Assembly (NCBI RefSeq): GCF_030817175.1
Contig: NZ_JAUSYY010000001.1
Coordinates: 434,001-498,000 of the forward strand
Direction: 5' to 3'
Length of the DNA: 64,000 nucleotides
From: Agromyces ramosus
GTDB lineage: Bacteria > Actinomycetota > Actinomycetes > Actinomycetales > Microbacteriaceae
Shown here: positions 46,522 to 53,830 of the stretch, one piece after another
Position numbering within the stretch: position 1 is the first letter of the stretch
How the letters are laid out: each line of letters begins with the position of its first letter
The notes under the pieces: generated by a model
Told to the model about the DNA's origin: nothing
What the model saw: the letters and a program-made list of their open reading frames with translations, nothing else
The model's database searches: none
Program-made: the position numbers and the translations under genes

Positions 46522-46827
46522 TCAGGCGAACATCGGCGTGAGGAAGCGTCGCTCGTAGCGGCGGAAGCAGCGGGTCTCCGCTCCGAACCGGTTCGCCTCG
46601 AGGCATTCGGGGTCGGTGCTCGCGGCGGTGCGGTACTGCTCGTACTCCGCGAGCGAGGGGAATGTGAAGAGCGCGAAGGCCTCATCACTGTCGCCCTCGC
46701 TCGGCAGGAAGTAGCCGTGGTGGATGCCACCGAGGCGGTTCACGAGGTGGATCCACCGTCGCCCGTACTCCTCGAAGTCGGCGAGCTTGTGGGGGTCGAT
46801 CTCGTAGCGCAGGTGGATGGTGATCAT
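46522..46827 (-). CDS. NIPSNAP family protein
   Basis: A 101-residue ferredoxin-like protein with MITIHLRYEIDPHKLADFEE, HHGYFLPSEGDSDEAFALFT and FRRYERRFLTPMFA. This is the short bacterial NIPSNAP (dimeric alpha/beta barrel) group, whose function is mostly unknown. GAGGGTGG precedes the ATG. Confidence 0.85.
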   Translation of the reverse strand: MITIHLRYEIDPHKLADFEEYGRRWIHLVNRLGGIHHGYFLPSEGDSDEAFALFTFPSLAEYEQYRTAASTDPECLEANRFGAETRCFRRYERRFLTPMFA

Positions 46828-46963
46828 GCATCCACCCTCGCATCGACCCCCGGACGGCCGGCTATGAATGCCTGCCAATCCTGCTGCTCCGACCGCCGAA
46901 CTCACGACTGACGTAGCCTGAGGAACGGCCGCGATTCGCGCGGGCCGACGAAAGGCTCTCCCC

Positions 46964-47311
46964 GTGAACATCACCCTGCTTCGACGGTTCGTCGCAGTCG
47001 CTGAGGAGCTGCACTTTCCGCGTGCCGCAGACACCCTCGGCATCCCGCTCGCTTCGCTCTACTCGTCGATCGAGAAACTCGAGACCGAGGTCGGGCATCC
47101 GCTCTTCACCCGGAGTCGTGGTGAAACCCAGCTGACCAAGGTCGGAATCCTCTTCCTCGAAGAGGCCAAACAAGAGATCGCCGCGGCGCCCGCTCCCGCC
47201 GAGAAATCCGTGGCCAACGCCGGCGGCAAGGCGAAGGCCTCGAAGGGCAAGGGCCGCGCCCCCATCGTGAAGGGGAAGCCGAAGCCCTACAAGAATCGGC
47301 AGGGGCGCTGA
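46964..47311 (+). CDS. LysR-type HTH-only protein with lysine-rich tail
   Basis: A 115-residue protein. Residues 1-62 are a complete LysR DNA-binding domain (MNITLLRRFVAVAEELHFPR, AADTLGIPLASLYSSIEKLE). The ligand-binding domain is absent. After about residue 75 comes a disordered basic tail (AGGKAKASKGKGRAPIVKGK, then PKPYKNRQGR) like those of nucleoid proteins. No frameshifted remainder follows, so this is a designed architecture, not a broken regulator. GAAAGG lies before the GTG start. The target is unknown. Confidence 0.8.
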   Translation: MNITLLRRFVAVAEELHFPRAADTLGIPLASLYSSIEKLETEVGHPLFTRSRGETQLTKVGILFLEEAKQEIAAAPAPAEKSVANAGGKAKASKGKGRAPIVKGKPKPYKNRQGR

Positions 47312-47383
47312 CCCTCCTCAGTGATTCACGGTCGGACCACCATTGTGGCGTACGGGATTCGCTTCGCCCGGTGGCGGCTCGGG

Positions 47384-48040
47384 TCACCCCAGCGTGATCT
47401 CGACGAGGCCGTCGTCGACGTAGCCGAGCCGCACCCGCACCCCCTCGAGAGTGAACTCGTCAGAAGCCGTCTCCACCGGGTCGCCCAGGACCGCCCGCGC
47501 TTGCTCCCGACCGCTGCCCGCGGTCAGTCCGGCGATGAGCGCGGCGGGGCGCGGATATGCACCGTCTCCGACGAGGCGGAACGTCATGACCGAAACACCG
47601 TCAGGACCGCCAGCGATCAGGGCCTCGCCGCCGGCGAGGCTCCGCGAGATTCCGGCCCGCTCGCCATCCGCCGGCTCGCCTATCGCATCGATGTGCCACC
47701 AGACCTCGCCGGCGGTCCGCGGCGGGATCATGCGGGTGCGGCACGCCCACCACAGCTCCGGCTTCCACGACCCACCGGCCGGGTGGAACAGGAGCAGGTC
47801 CTCATGCCGGCCTCGCCAGCAGTCCTCCATGAATTGCCGGTCCACCGCCCCGTCGACGAGCGCCGCGGTGTACTGCTCGTCAGTCAGCGCGAACAACGCG
47901 TCGGCCGAACCATGGCCGACCTGCTGGTCGATACCGATCCATGCCCGACCGGTCGAGAGCTCGACGCCCATGCTCGGGCTCCGGGTGACCTGCACGAACC
48001 GCCTCGTGACAGGGCGCGTGACTTCACGCTTCCGGGCCAT
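47384..48040 (-). CDS. Hypothetical protein downstream of the ychF accessory patch
   Basis: A 218-residue soluble protein starting MARKREVTRPVTRRFVQVTR. The middle is Trp-rich (HPAGGSWKPELWWACRTRMI, VWWHIDAIGE). The end reads LGDPVETASDEFTLEGVRVR and then GYVDDGLVEITLG, a small-beta tail seen in some immunity-like proteins. Its ATG overlaps the stop of an 18-residue leaderless frame (TGATG), which suggests translational coupling. I do not recognise a family. Confidence 0.65.
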   Translation of the reverse strand: MARKREVTRPVTRRFVQVTRSPSMGVELSTGRAWIGIDQQVGHGSADALFALTDEQYTAALVDGAVDRQFMEDCWRGRHEDLLLFHPAGGSWKPELWWACRTRMIPPRTAGEVWWHIDAIGEPADGERAGISRSLAGGEALIAGGPDGVSVMTFRLVGDGAYPRPAALIAGLTAGSGREQARAVLGDPVETASDEFTLEGVRVRLGYVDDGLVEITLG

Positions 48041-48096
48041 CAGAGGTTCACCGAGCCCCAGCCGTCGGCGATCTCGATCACGTGTTCAGACGTCAC
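48040..48096 (-). CDS. Leaderless 18-residue coupled reading frame
   Basis: GTG at 48096 opens VTSEHVIEIADGWGSVNL and stops with TGA overlapping the ATG of the 218-residue gene. A TACACT -10 box (48103-48108) ends 6 nt before the GTG, so the message would start at this codon. The frame may exist only to deliver ribosomes to the next start, which lacks its own strong ribosome site. Confidence 0.45.
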   Translation of the reverse strand: MTSEHVIEIADGWGSVNL

Positions 48097-48102
48097 CAGA
48101 CG

Positions 48103-48108
48103 AGTGTA
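48103..48108 (-). promoter_or_regulatory. -10 box for the coupled frame and 218-residue gene
   Basis: TACACT on the minus strand fits TANNNT and is placed 6 nt before the GTG at 48096, the usual distance for leaderless transcripts. Confidence 0.5.
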
Positions 48109-48143
48109 TGGCCCGGGCCCCGGGTTCGGACCGGCCGACGGAC

Positions 48144-48188
48144 GCGGGCAGCGGGCAGCGGGCAGCGGGCAGCAGCGGGCAGCGGCAA
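48144..48188 (+). repeat. GCGGGCA heptamer tandem repeat
   Basis: Four consecutive GCGGGCA units (48144-48171) are followed by GCA, another full unit (48175-48181) and a degenerate one. It lies just outside the outermost ychF-tail repeat. A 7-bp unit outside coding sequence is prone to length change. Confidence 0.8.
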
Positions 48189-48206
48189 GAGCGCTACACG
48201 TTGAAG

Positions 48207-48229
48207 CGGAACTCGACCACGTCGCCGTC
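48207..48229 (-). repeat. ychF-tail direct repeat, copy C (displaced original tail)
   Basis: A 23-bp copy of the ychF 3' end, one mismatch from copies A and B (GTC for GTG). On the minus strand the frame reads [12 protein letters not shown] and then TAG, the usual C-terminus of actinobacterial YchF. It directly follows the stop of the 100-residue gene. It looks like the original end of ychF pushed outward by insertions. Confidence 0.8.
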
Positions 48230-48231
48230 CA

Positions 48232-48534
48232 TCAGCGAACCGTCTCCCACCAACCGGCTACCTTGTCCACCAGTTCCGTTGTGACAAGCCGGGTTGGCAC
48301 TCCGAAGTGCTCGTCGAGTTCGTGCCTTAGGAACTGAGCGACTTCGGCCTTGCTATCGCCCCGGAGCAACCTGCTCAGTAGAGGGTCGCGGATGCAGTCG
48401 TACTCGTCCTGAGGAAGCCACTCCTCGTCGCCCGGTCCAGCCGGTACGTAGACCCCCAGTGGGTCCCACTCGTTCAGAAGAACCCGCAGCTCGCGCTGCG
48501 CCGAAAGCGCCCACGCTCTGTCGTGCTCGACCAT
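48232..48534 (-). CDS. Small hypothetical protein, cassette gene 2
   Basis: A 100-residue soluble protein starting MVEHDRAWALSAQRELRVLL. It contains DPLGVYVP, DEYDCIRDPLLSRLLRGDSK and FLRHELDEHFGVP, then ends KVAGWWETVR. This resembles small orphan immunity-type proteins found in actinobacterial accessory regions; the link is from memory and tentative. GAGGGGTG precedes the ATG at 48534. Base composition is visibly lower in GC than ychF. Its stop codon touches repeat copy C, and repeat copy B lies 28 bp before its start. Confidence 0.7.
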   Translation of the reverse strand: MVEHDRAWALSAQRELRVLLNEWDPLGVYVPAGPGDEEWLPQDEYDCIRDPLLSRLLRGDSKAEVAQFLRHELDEHFGVPTRLVTTELVDKVAGWWETVR

Positions 48535-48562
48535 CACCCACCCCTCATGCCTAACTGTGTGA

Positions 48563-48585
48563 CGGAACTCCACCACGTCGCCGTC
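48563..48585 (-). repeat. ychF-tail direct repeat, copy B
   Basis: A 23-bp copy, identical over its length to copy A within the ychF gene, 346 bp away. Copy C is a further 356 bp on. On the minus strand the copy begins within the stop codon of cassette gene 1. In the other frame it would encode DGDVVEFR, then diverges. Confidence 0.85.
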
Positions 48586-48856
48586 AGTCTTCTGGGCCGC
48601 GGACAGCGTCTCTGGCAGCTTGGAGTAGCCGATCGTAGTCAGTGCGGAACGGCGCAACCAGTTCTTTCTCCAACTGCCCCTCAACGCTCCAAAGCACCAG
48701 CTGTTCTGCTTTGTCCACGAAGGTCGATTCCAGCGCATCCTCGTCCTCGGCTCGGGCGAGCCATTCGAAAAGCACCAGAGCCTCTTCGGAACTGAGTTCG
48801 AGCGTGAAGTGCTCGCGCCGCTCGACTTCCGACACGGAAGGTTGCTCTGCCACCAC
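48584..48856 (-). CDS. Small hypothetical protein, cassette gene 1
   Basis: A 90-residue protein, MVAEQPSVSEVERREHF at the start, with LELSSEEALVLFEWLARAED and KAEQLVLWSVEGQLEKELVA. It is acidic and mostly helical and belongs to a small-protein type I have seen in actinobacterial accessory regions, without known function. I chose GTG 48856 with GGAG 6 nt upstream; a TTG at 48868 is also open. Its TGA lies inside repeat copy B. GC is lower than in neighbouring core genes. Confidence 0.7.
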   Translation of the reverse strand: MVAEQPSVSEVERREHFTLELSSEEALVLFEWLARAEDEDALESTFVDKAEQLVLWSVEGQLEKELVAPFRTDYDRLLQAARDAVRGPED

Positions 48857-48892
48857 AGCACGCTCCAATCGGACCAGACTTACGAACGCTGA

Positions 48893-49969
48893 TCACGTTA
48901 TGTTAAAGCGGAACTCCACCACGTCGCCGTCTTGCATGACGTAGTCCTTGCCCTCCATGCGGGCCTTGCCCTTGGCGCGAGCCTCGGCGACCGAGCCCGT
49001 CTCGACGAGATCGGCGAAGGAGATGACCTCGGCCTTGATGAAGCCGCGCTCGAAGTCGGTGTGGATGACGCCGGCCGCCTGCGGCGCCTTGGCGCCCTTC
49101 GGGATCGTCCACGCGCGCGACTCCTTGGGGCCGGCGGTGAGGTAGGTCTGCAGGCCGAGCGTGTCGAAGCCGATGCGGGCGAGCTGGTTGAGGCCCGACT
49201 CCTCCTGGCCGGTCGAGGCGAGCAGCTCTGCGGCATCGGCCGGGTCGAGGTCGATGAGCTCCGACTCGATCTTCGCGTCGAGGAAGACCGCCTCGGCGGG
49301 CGCGACGAGTGCTGCGAGCTCGGCCTTGCGCGCGGCATCCGTCAGCACGGCCTCGTCGACGTTGAAGACGTAGATGAAGGGCTTCGCGGTGAGCAGCCCG
49401 AGCTCCTTGATGGGCTCGAGGTCGACGGATGCCGCAGAGAGGGGTGTGCCCTTCTGCAGCAGTTCGAGCGCCTCCTTGGCAGCGACGAGCACCGACGGGT
49501 CGAGCTTCTTGCCCTTGATCTCCTTCTCGTAGCGCGGGATGGCGCGCTCGAGGGTCTCGAGGTCGGCGAGGATCAGCTCGGTGTTGATCGTCTCCATGTC
49601 GGCCTTGGGGTCGACGGTGCCCTCGACGTGCACGACGTCGTCGTCGTCGAAGCCGCGCACGACCTGCGCGATCGCGTCGGCTTCGCGGATGTTCGCGAGG
49701 AACTTGTTGCCGAGGCCCTCACCCTCCGAGGCGCCGCGCACGATGCCGGCGATGTCGACGAACGCGACGGCCGCGGGCAGGATGCGCTCGGAACTGAAGA
49801 TGCCGGCGAGCGTCTCGAGCCGGGGGTCGGGCAGGTTCACCACGCCGATGTTCGGTTCGATCGTCGCGAAGGGGTAGTTCGCGGCGAGCACCTGGTTCTT
49901 GGTGAGCGCGTTGAACAGGGTGGACTTGCCGACGTTGGGCAGGCCGACGATGCCGATAGTGAGAGCCAC
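48893..49969 (-). CDS. ychF: Redox-regulated ATPase YchF
   Basis: A 358-residue OBG-family ATPase that binds ribosomes. [14 protein letters not shown] is the P-loop, and YVFNVDEA replaces NKxD, which fits ATP preference. The TGS-like C-terminus ends [12 protein letters not shown], where the usual ending is FNV. That altered end and the flanking repeats indicate that the 3' end has been replaced by an insertion. A TACGAT box (49978-49983) lies 8 nt before the GTG start. Confidence 0.96.
   Translation of the reverse strand: MALTIGIVGLPNVGKSTLFNALTKNQVLAANYPFATIEPNIGVVNLPDPRLETLAGIFSSERILPAAVAFVDIAGIVRGASEGEGLGNKFLANIREADAIAQVVRGFDDDDVVHVEGTVDPKADMETINTELILADLETLERAIPRYEKEIKGKKLDPSVLVAAKEALELLQKGTPLSAASVDLEPIKELGLLTAKPFIYVFNVDEAVLTDAARKAELAALVAPAEAVFLDAKIESELIDLDPADAAELLASTGQEESGLNQLARIGFDTLGLQTYLTAGPKESRAWTIPKGAKAPQAAGVIHTDFERGFIKAEVISFADLVETGSVAEARAKGKARMEGKDYVMQDGDVVEFRFNIT
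48909..48931 (-). repeat. ychF-tail direct repeat, copy A (inside ychF)
   Basis: The 23-bp segment encoding DGDVVEFR in the current ychF gene. It is repeated at 48563-48585 and 48207-48229. Sequence before it (ATGCAA) and after it (TTTAACATAACG) is not shared by copy B, so the repeat boundaries are sharp. Confidence 0.85.
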
Positions 49970-50015
49970 GGGGGTCTATCGTACCGGCAGCCGTCGTGCG
50001 CGGACTCGCGCGGGT

Positions 50016-50810
50016 TCAGTCGAGCCGCGCGCGGAAGCAGCGCGTCAGGTACGGCACGTCGAGCTCCTCTGCCCCGGCGATCTCGGGATGCGTCGTGAGC
50101 AGGGTCTCGAGGGCGGCGATCGTGGCCCGTTGCTCGGCCTCGGTCGATGTGATGAAGTAGCTGCGCGAGCGCACGAGGTCGAGGAATCGCACCCGCGACA
50201 TCCGCTCGGTCCACTCCACGGTGTGCTCCTCGACGGCGCCGAACGGCGGCCCGATCTGCACGTAGCTCTCGAAGGTGGCGCTCGCGTCGTGGCGCTCGTG
50301 CATGATGTCGCCGGCTTCACGGAGCCACTCGGCGCGCGTGTCCCGGCTGTTCCACACCAGGCCGAGGATGCCTCGCGGCCGGAGCACCCGGGCGATCTCG
50401 GGGATCGCGCGGTCGGGCTGGAACCAGTGCCACGCCTGGCCTGCGACGACGGCGTCGACCGCGCGGTCCTCGATGGGGATGTCCTCCGCGATGCCCAGGA
50501 TGCGAGGCACGCCGGGCACGGCGACCTCGAGCTCCTCGAGCATCTCCTCCACCGGGTCGACCGCGATGACCTCGCGATCGAGCGCGACGAGCGCGGCCGT
50601 GAGCTTGCCCGTGCCGGCTCCGAGGTCGAGCACGCGGACCGCGTCGCCGATGAGCCACTCGACGGCCGCGACCGGGTAGCCGGGCCGGGCCTCGTGGTAG
50701 ACGGATGCCGCCGCGCCGAACGAGCGCGCGCTGGTCATCGTCGCCGGGTCGCCCGGGTCGACGACGAGCCCCGTCTCGGCGGGAACCTCGTTGGCGGATG
50801 CCTCGTTCAT
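50016..50810 (-). CDS. Class I SAM-dependent methyltransferase
   Basis: A 264-residue enzyme. RVLDLGAGTGKLTAALVALD is the SAM loop; AVVAGQAWHWFQPDRAIPEI and RPRGILGLVWNSRD are typical of the UbiE/Tam-like group. The substrate is unknown. The start MNEASANEVPAETG overlaps the stop of the SnoaL-like gene by 4 bp, so the two are coupled. Confidence 0.87.
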   Translation of the reverse strand: MNEASANEVPAETGLVVDPGDPATMTSARSFGAAASVYHEARPGYPVAAVEWLIGDAVRVLDLGAGTGKLTAALVALDREVIAVDPVEEMLEELEVAVPGVPRILGIAEDIPIEDRAVDAVVAGQAWHWFQPDRAIPEIARVLRPRGILGLVWNSRDTRAEWLREAGDIMHERHDASATFESYVQIGPPFGAVEEHTVEWTERMSRVRFLDLVRSRSYFITSTEAEQRATIAALETLLTTHPEIAGAEELDVPYLTRCFRARLD

Positions 50811-51133
50811 GCCGTGATCGCCATGCGTTCGATGTGCCGGCCATCGGCATCGAGCCGGAAGGTGAACGTCGAGGGCCCGTTGAAGCCCTCGCCGCCGACG
50901 TCGGCCGTCACGATGACGTCGTCGCCGATCACGCGGGACTCGGTGACCTCGAACGTCTGGTGCACCCCGATCGACTCCTCGCGGCTCCACCGCGCGATCT
51001 CGTCGCGCCCGCGGAACTCACGCCCCCAGTCGTCGAGCACGCCGTCGTCGGCGAACGCGGCGGTGAATCGCTCGAGATCGCCGGCGTTCGTCGCGTCGAA
51101 CGCCTCGCGCACGGGCATCGGAAGCTCGATCAT
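50807..51133 (-). CDS. SnoaL/NTF2-like protein
   Basis: A 108-residue alpha+beta cone-fold protein: MIELPMPVREAFDATNAGDL, FTAAFADDGVLDDWGREFRG and GPSTFTFRLDADGRHIERMA. Such proteins are small isomerase-like or binding proteins of varied use. GGAGGAGA precedes the ATG. It forms an overlapping pair with the methyltransferase. Confidence 0.85.
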   Translation of the reverse strand: MIELPMPVREAFDATNAGDLERFTAAFADDGVLDDWGREFRGRDEIARWSREESIGVHQTFEVTESRVIGDDVIVTADVGGEGFNGPSTFTFRLDADGRHIERMAITA

Positions 51134-51284
51134 CAGGTCTCCTCCGCTCGGCGGGCGCGAGGTGGAGAGCGCCACGGTGCAATTCCACGCCCTGCACGCG
51201 GCATCCGTCAACCGTCGAGGGCCGATCGCCGACCCGCCCGGCGCCCGCCGCGACCGTGTCGCACGTGCGTGCGAGGATGCTCGC

Positions 51285-51902
51285 GTGCCAGTGGACTTCA
51301 CCGCGATCGACTTCGAAACCGCCAACTCGTCACCGGCATCCGCATGCTCCATCGGCCTGGTGAAGGTTCGAGACGGCCGGGTCGTCGATCGGGTGCATCA
51401 CTACATCCGCCCGCCCTTCCCGCACGACGAGTTCTCCGAGTGGAACGTGCGCATCCACGGCATCACGCGCGAGATGGTGACGGATGCCGCAGGCTGGGCC
51501 GTGCACCTGCCGACGCTGCGCGAGTTCGCCGGCGACGACCTGCTCGTGGCCCACAACGCCGGGTTCGACGTGGGCGTCATCGCCAAGACCTCCGAAGCCG
51601 TGGGCCTCGCGGTGCCCGACTTCCAGTACCTCTGCAGCCTGCAGGTCGCCCGCCGCACCTACCACCTCGACTCCTATCGGCTGCCGGTGGCGGCGATGGC
51701 TGCGGGCTTCGAAGGCTTCTCGCACCACGACGCACTGGCCGACGCCGAGGCGTGCGCGGCGATCATCGTGCACGCGGCCCGCCGCCACGAGGCCGACGAC
51801 CTCGAGCGACTCGCCCACATCACCCGCGTCAAGATCGGTGCGATCGGCCCGGCGGCCACCCGCGACCGCGGCGCGGTGCACGGGCCGATGGCCTTGCAGT
51901 AA
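51285..51902 (+). CDS. DnaQ-like 3'-5' exonuclease
   Basis: A 205-residue DEDDh exonuclease. FTAIDFETANSSPASACSIG is motif I, LLVAHNAGFDVGVIAK motif II and HHDALADAEACAAI motif III. Stand-alone proteins of this kind act like the DNA polymerase III epsilon subunit or in repair. Start GTG 51285 or 51291; I used the first, with GAGG 9 nt upstream. Confidence 0.88.
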   Translation: MPVDFTAIDFETANSSPASACSIGLVKVRDGRVVDRVHHYIRPPFPHDEFSEWNVRIHGITREMVTDAAGWAVHLPTLREFAGDDLLVAHNAGFDVGVIAKTSEAVGLAVPDFQYLCSLQVARRTYHLDSYRLPVAAMAAGFEGFSHHDALADAEACAAIIVHAARRHEADDLERLAHITRVKIGAIGPAATRDRGAVHGPMALQ

Positions 51903-51993
51903 CGGCCGCATCGCACGCCGATCCCCCGATCGGTCTCGCGCCCAGCCGCGGCGGGTGCCCGGCGATGTCGTGGGCGCCTGCGACACTGGCGGC

Positions 51994-53340
51994 ATGGACA
52001 TCCTCGCTCTCGTTCTCGGCCTCGTCGTCGGCGCCGTGCTCGGCGCACTCGCGGTCGCGCTCCTCCTGCAGCGCCGCGCCGCCACTGCGCCCGTCGGCGA
52101 AGACCCGGCGCTGATCGAGGCGCGCCACCAGGCGCAGCTCGCCGAGGTGCGTGCCGGCGAAGAGGCGGCGAAGTCGCTCCTCCGCGAAGAGCTCGCGGCC
52201 ATGCAGGCCCGGGCCGAGGCACTGCGCGACCAGATCTCGCTCGCTCAGCAGCAGCAGCGCGAGCTCGTCGAGCAGCACCGCGCAGAGCAGCAGGCTCGTG
52301 AGGCTCGTGAGCAGGCTGAGAGCCGGGTGCTGCAGGCCCTCGCGCCGGTCAAGCAGTCGCTGAGCGAGATGCAGTCGAAGGTCACCGAGCTCGAGTCGCA
52401 GCGCAACCTCCAGCACGGTGAGCTCACCCAGCAACTGAAGTCCGCCGCCGAGTCCGAAGAGCGGCTGCGCTCCACCGCCGAGTCGCTCGCCTCGGCCCTG
52501 CGCTCCAACAGCACCCGCGGCGTCTGGGGCGAGACCCAGCTCCGCAGCGTCGTCGAGGCGGCCGGGCTCATCGAACGCGTCGACTTCGACGTGCAGGCGA
52601 GCATCTCGAGCGACTCCGGCCACGGGCGTCCCGACATGGTCGTGCGGCTGCCCGGCGGCAAGTCGATCGCCGTCGATGCGAAGGTGCCGTTCAACGCCTA
52701 TCTCGAGGCGAGCCAGATTCCCGCGACTGCGAGCGGAGCCGAAGGCGCACGGCGCACCGACTTCCTGAAGCAGCACGTCGCGGCGGTGCGCGCGCACATC
52801 ACCGCGCTCGGCTCGAAGGGCTACTGGAACGGGCTCGACGCCTCCCCCGAGCTCGTCATCGCGTTCATCCCGAGCGAGTCGCTCGTCTCCGCCGCCCTCG
52901 AGGCCGATCCCAGCATCATGGAGTTCGCATTTTCCAAGCGAGTGGCGCTCGCCTCACCGGTGACGCTGTGGTCGGTGCTGAAGACGGTCGCCTTCTCGTG
53001 GCAGCAAGACGTGCTCACGAACGAGGCGAAGACCCTCTTCGACCTCAGCCGCGAGCTGTACTCCCGCCTTGCCACGACGGCGAGCCACATCGAGAAGCTC
53101 GGCCGCACCATCGAGCGCAGCGTGAAGGATTACAACGCCTTCGTCGGTTCTCTCGAGCGCCAGGTACTGCCGACGGCCCGCAAGCTCGGTGCACTCGACG
53201 AATCGAAGATCCTCGCCCCCCTCCAGGGCATCGAAGAGGCGCCGCGCGAACTCACGGCCTTCGAACTGGTGGCCGGCGGCGGTGCCGATCTCGACCCCGA
53301 CCTGCGCCGGCAGCTGCAGACACCCGACGCCCGCGACTGA
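51994..53340 (+). CDS. rmuC: DNA recombination protein RmuC
   Basis: A 448-residue protein. The N-terminal membrane helix (1-25) is followed by a long Gln/Glu/Arg coiled coil (about 35-170) and a PD-(D/E)XK-like RmuC domain: STRGVWGETQLRSVVEAAGL, RPDMVVRLPGGKSIAVDAKV and ALASPVTLWSVLKTVAFSWQ. It limits inversions at repeats. It follows the exonuclease gene on the same strand. Confidence 0.93.
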   Translation: MDILALVLGLVVGAVLGALAVALLLQRRAATAPVGEDPALIEARHQAQLAEVRAGEEAAKSLLREELAAMQARAEALRDQISLAQQQQRELVEQHRAEQQAREAREQAESRVLQALAPVKQSLSEMQSKVTELESQRNLQHGELTQQLKSAAESEERLRSTAESLASALRSNSTRGVWGETQLRSVVEAAGLIERVDFDVQASISSDSGHGRPDMVVRLPGGKSIAVDAKVPFNAYLEASQIPATASGAEGARRTDFLKQHVAAVRAHITALGSKGYWNGLDASPELVIAFIPSESLVSAALEADPSIMEFAFSKRVALASPVTLWSVLKTVAFSWQQDVLTNEAKTLFDLSRELYSRLATTASHIEKLGRTIERSVKDYNAFVGSLERQVLPTARKLGALDESKILAPLQGIEEAPRELTAFELVAGGGADLDPDLRRQLQTPDARD

Positions 53341-53349
53341 CGCGCCGCC

Positions 53350-53742
53350 TCACGTGACGAGCACGCTCACCACGTTGCCGGCCGGGTCGCGGAACCACGC
53401 GATGTCCGGCCCCTCGCCGCTGGCGGAGCCTCTGACAATTCCGCGCTCGTCGGTGCCGAAGTCGTCTGGCGCGGTGTAGATCTTCGTTTCGATGCCCGAC
53501 GCATTGAGTTCATCGACCGCTCGGTCGATGTCGTCGACCACGAGGTTCAGGATCGTGAAGCTCGCCGGCTCGTGATTCGACTTCGGGTAGACGAACACCG
53601 CCTGACCCGACGGCAACGAGATCTGCAGATCGCCCATTTCGCCATCCGCGACCGACAACCCCAGCCTGGTGCCGTAAAACTCCCGTGCCGCATTGATGTC
53701 GTTGACGCTGAAGCCGGGGAATGCATCTCGGATCGTGACCAT
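53350..53742 (-). CDS. VOC (glyoxalase/bleomycin-resistance) family protein
   Basis: A 130-residue VOC-fold protein: MVTIRDAFPGFSVNDINAAR, EFYGTRLGLSVAD, ILNLVVDDIDRAVDEL and DIAWFRDPAGNVVSVL. The two beta-alpha-beta modules are complete. The ligand or substrate is unknown. A G-run lies before the ATG. Confidence 0.87.
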   Translation of the reverse strand: MVTIRDAFPGFSVNDINAAREFYGTRLGLSVADGEMGDLQISLPSGQAVFVYPKSNHEPASFTILNLVVDDIDRAVDELNASGIETKIYTAPDDFGTDERGIVRGSASGEGPDIAWFRDPAGNVVSVLVT

Positions 53743-53830
53743 TTCGGCCCCCTTTCGCACGATGTGTCCGCCCAGACTTGCACGAGTCGACCTCGACGTC
53801 GACCCTCGGGGCGCAACACGTCGGCGCAGG

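Noticed and set aside
48232..48861. A continuous 209-residue frame across both ychF-side cassettes
   Set aside because: Its first half is an alternative-frame reading of the 90-residue gene and is low in plausible structure. Two separate genes, each with a ribosome site, explain the region better.
48207..48931. Reading the ychF-side repeats as a CRISPR array
   Set aside because: Only three copies, spacers of about 330 bp that encode proteins, and the repeat is coding sequence of ychF.
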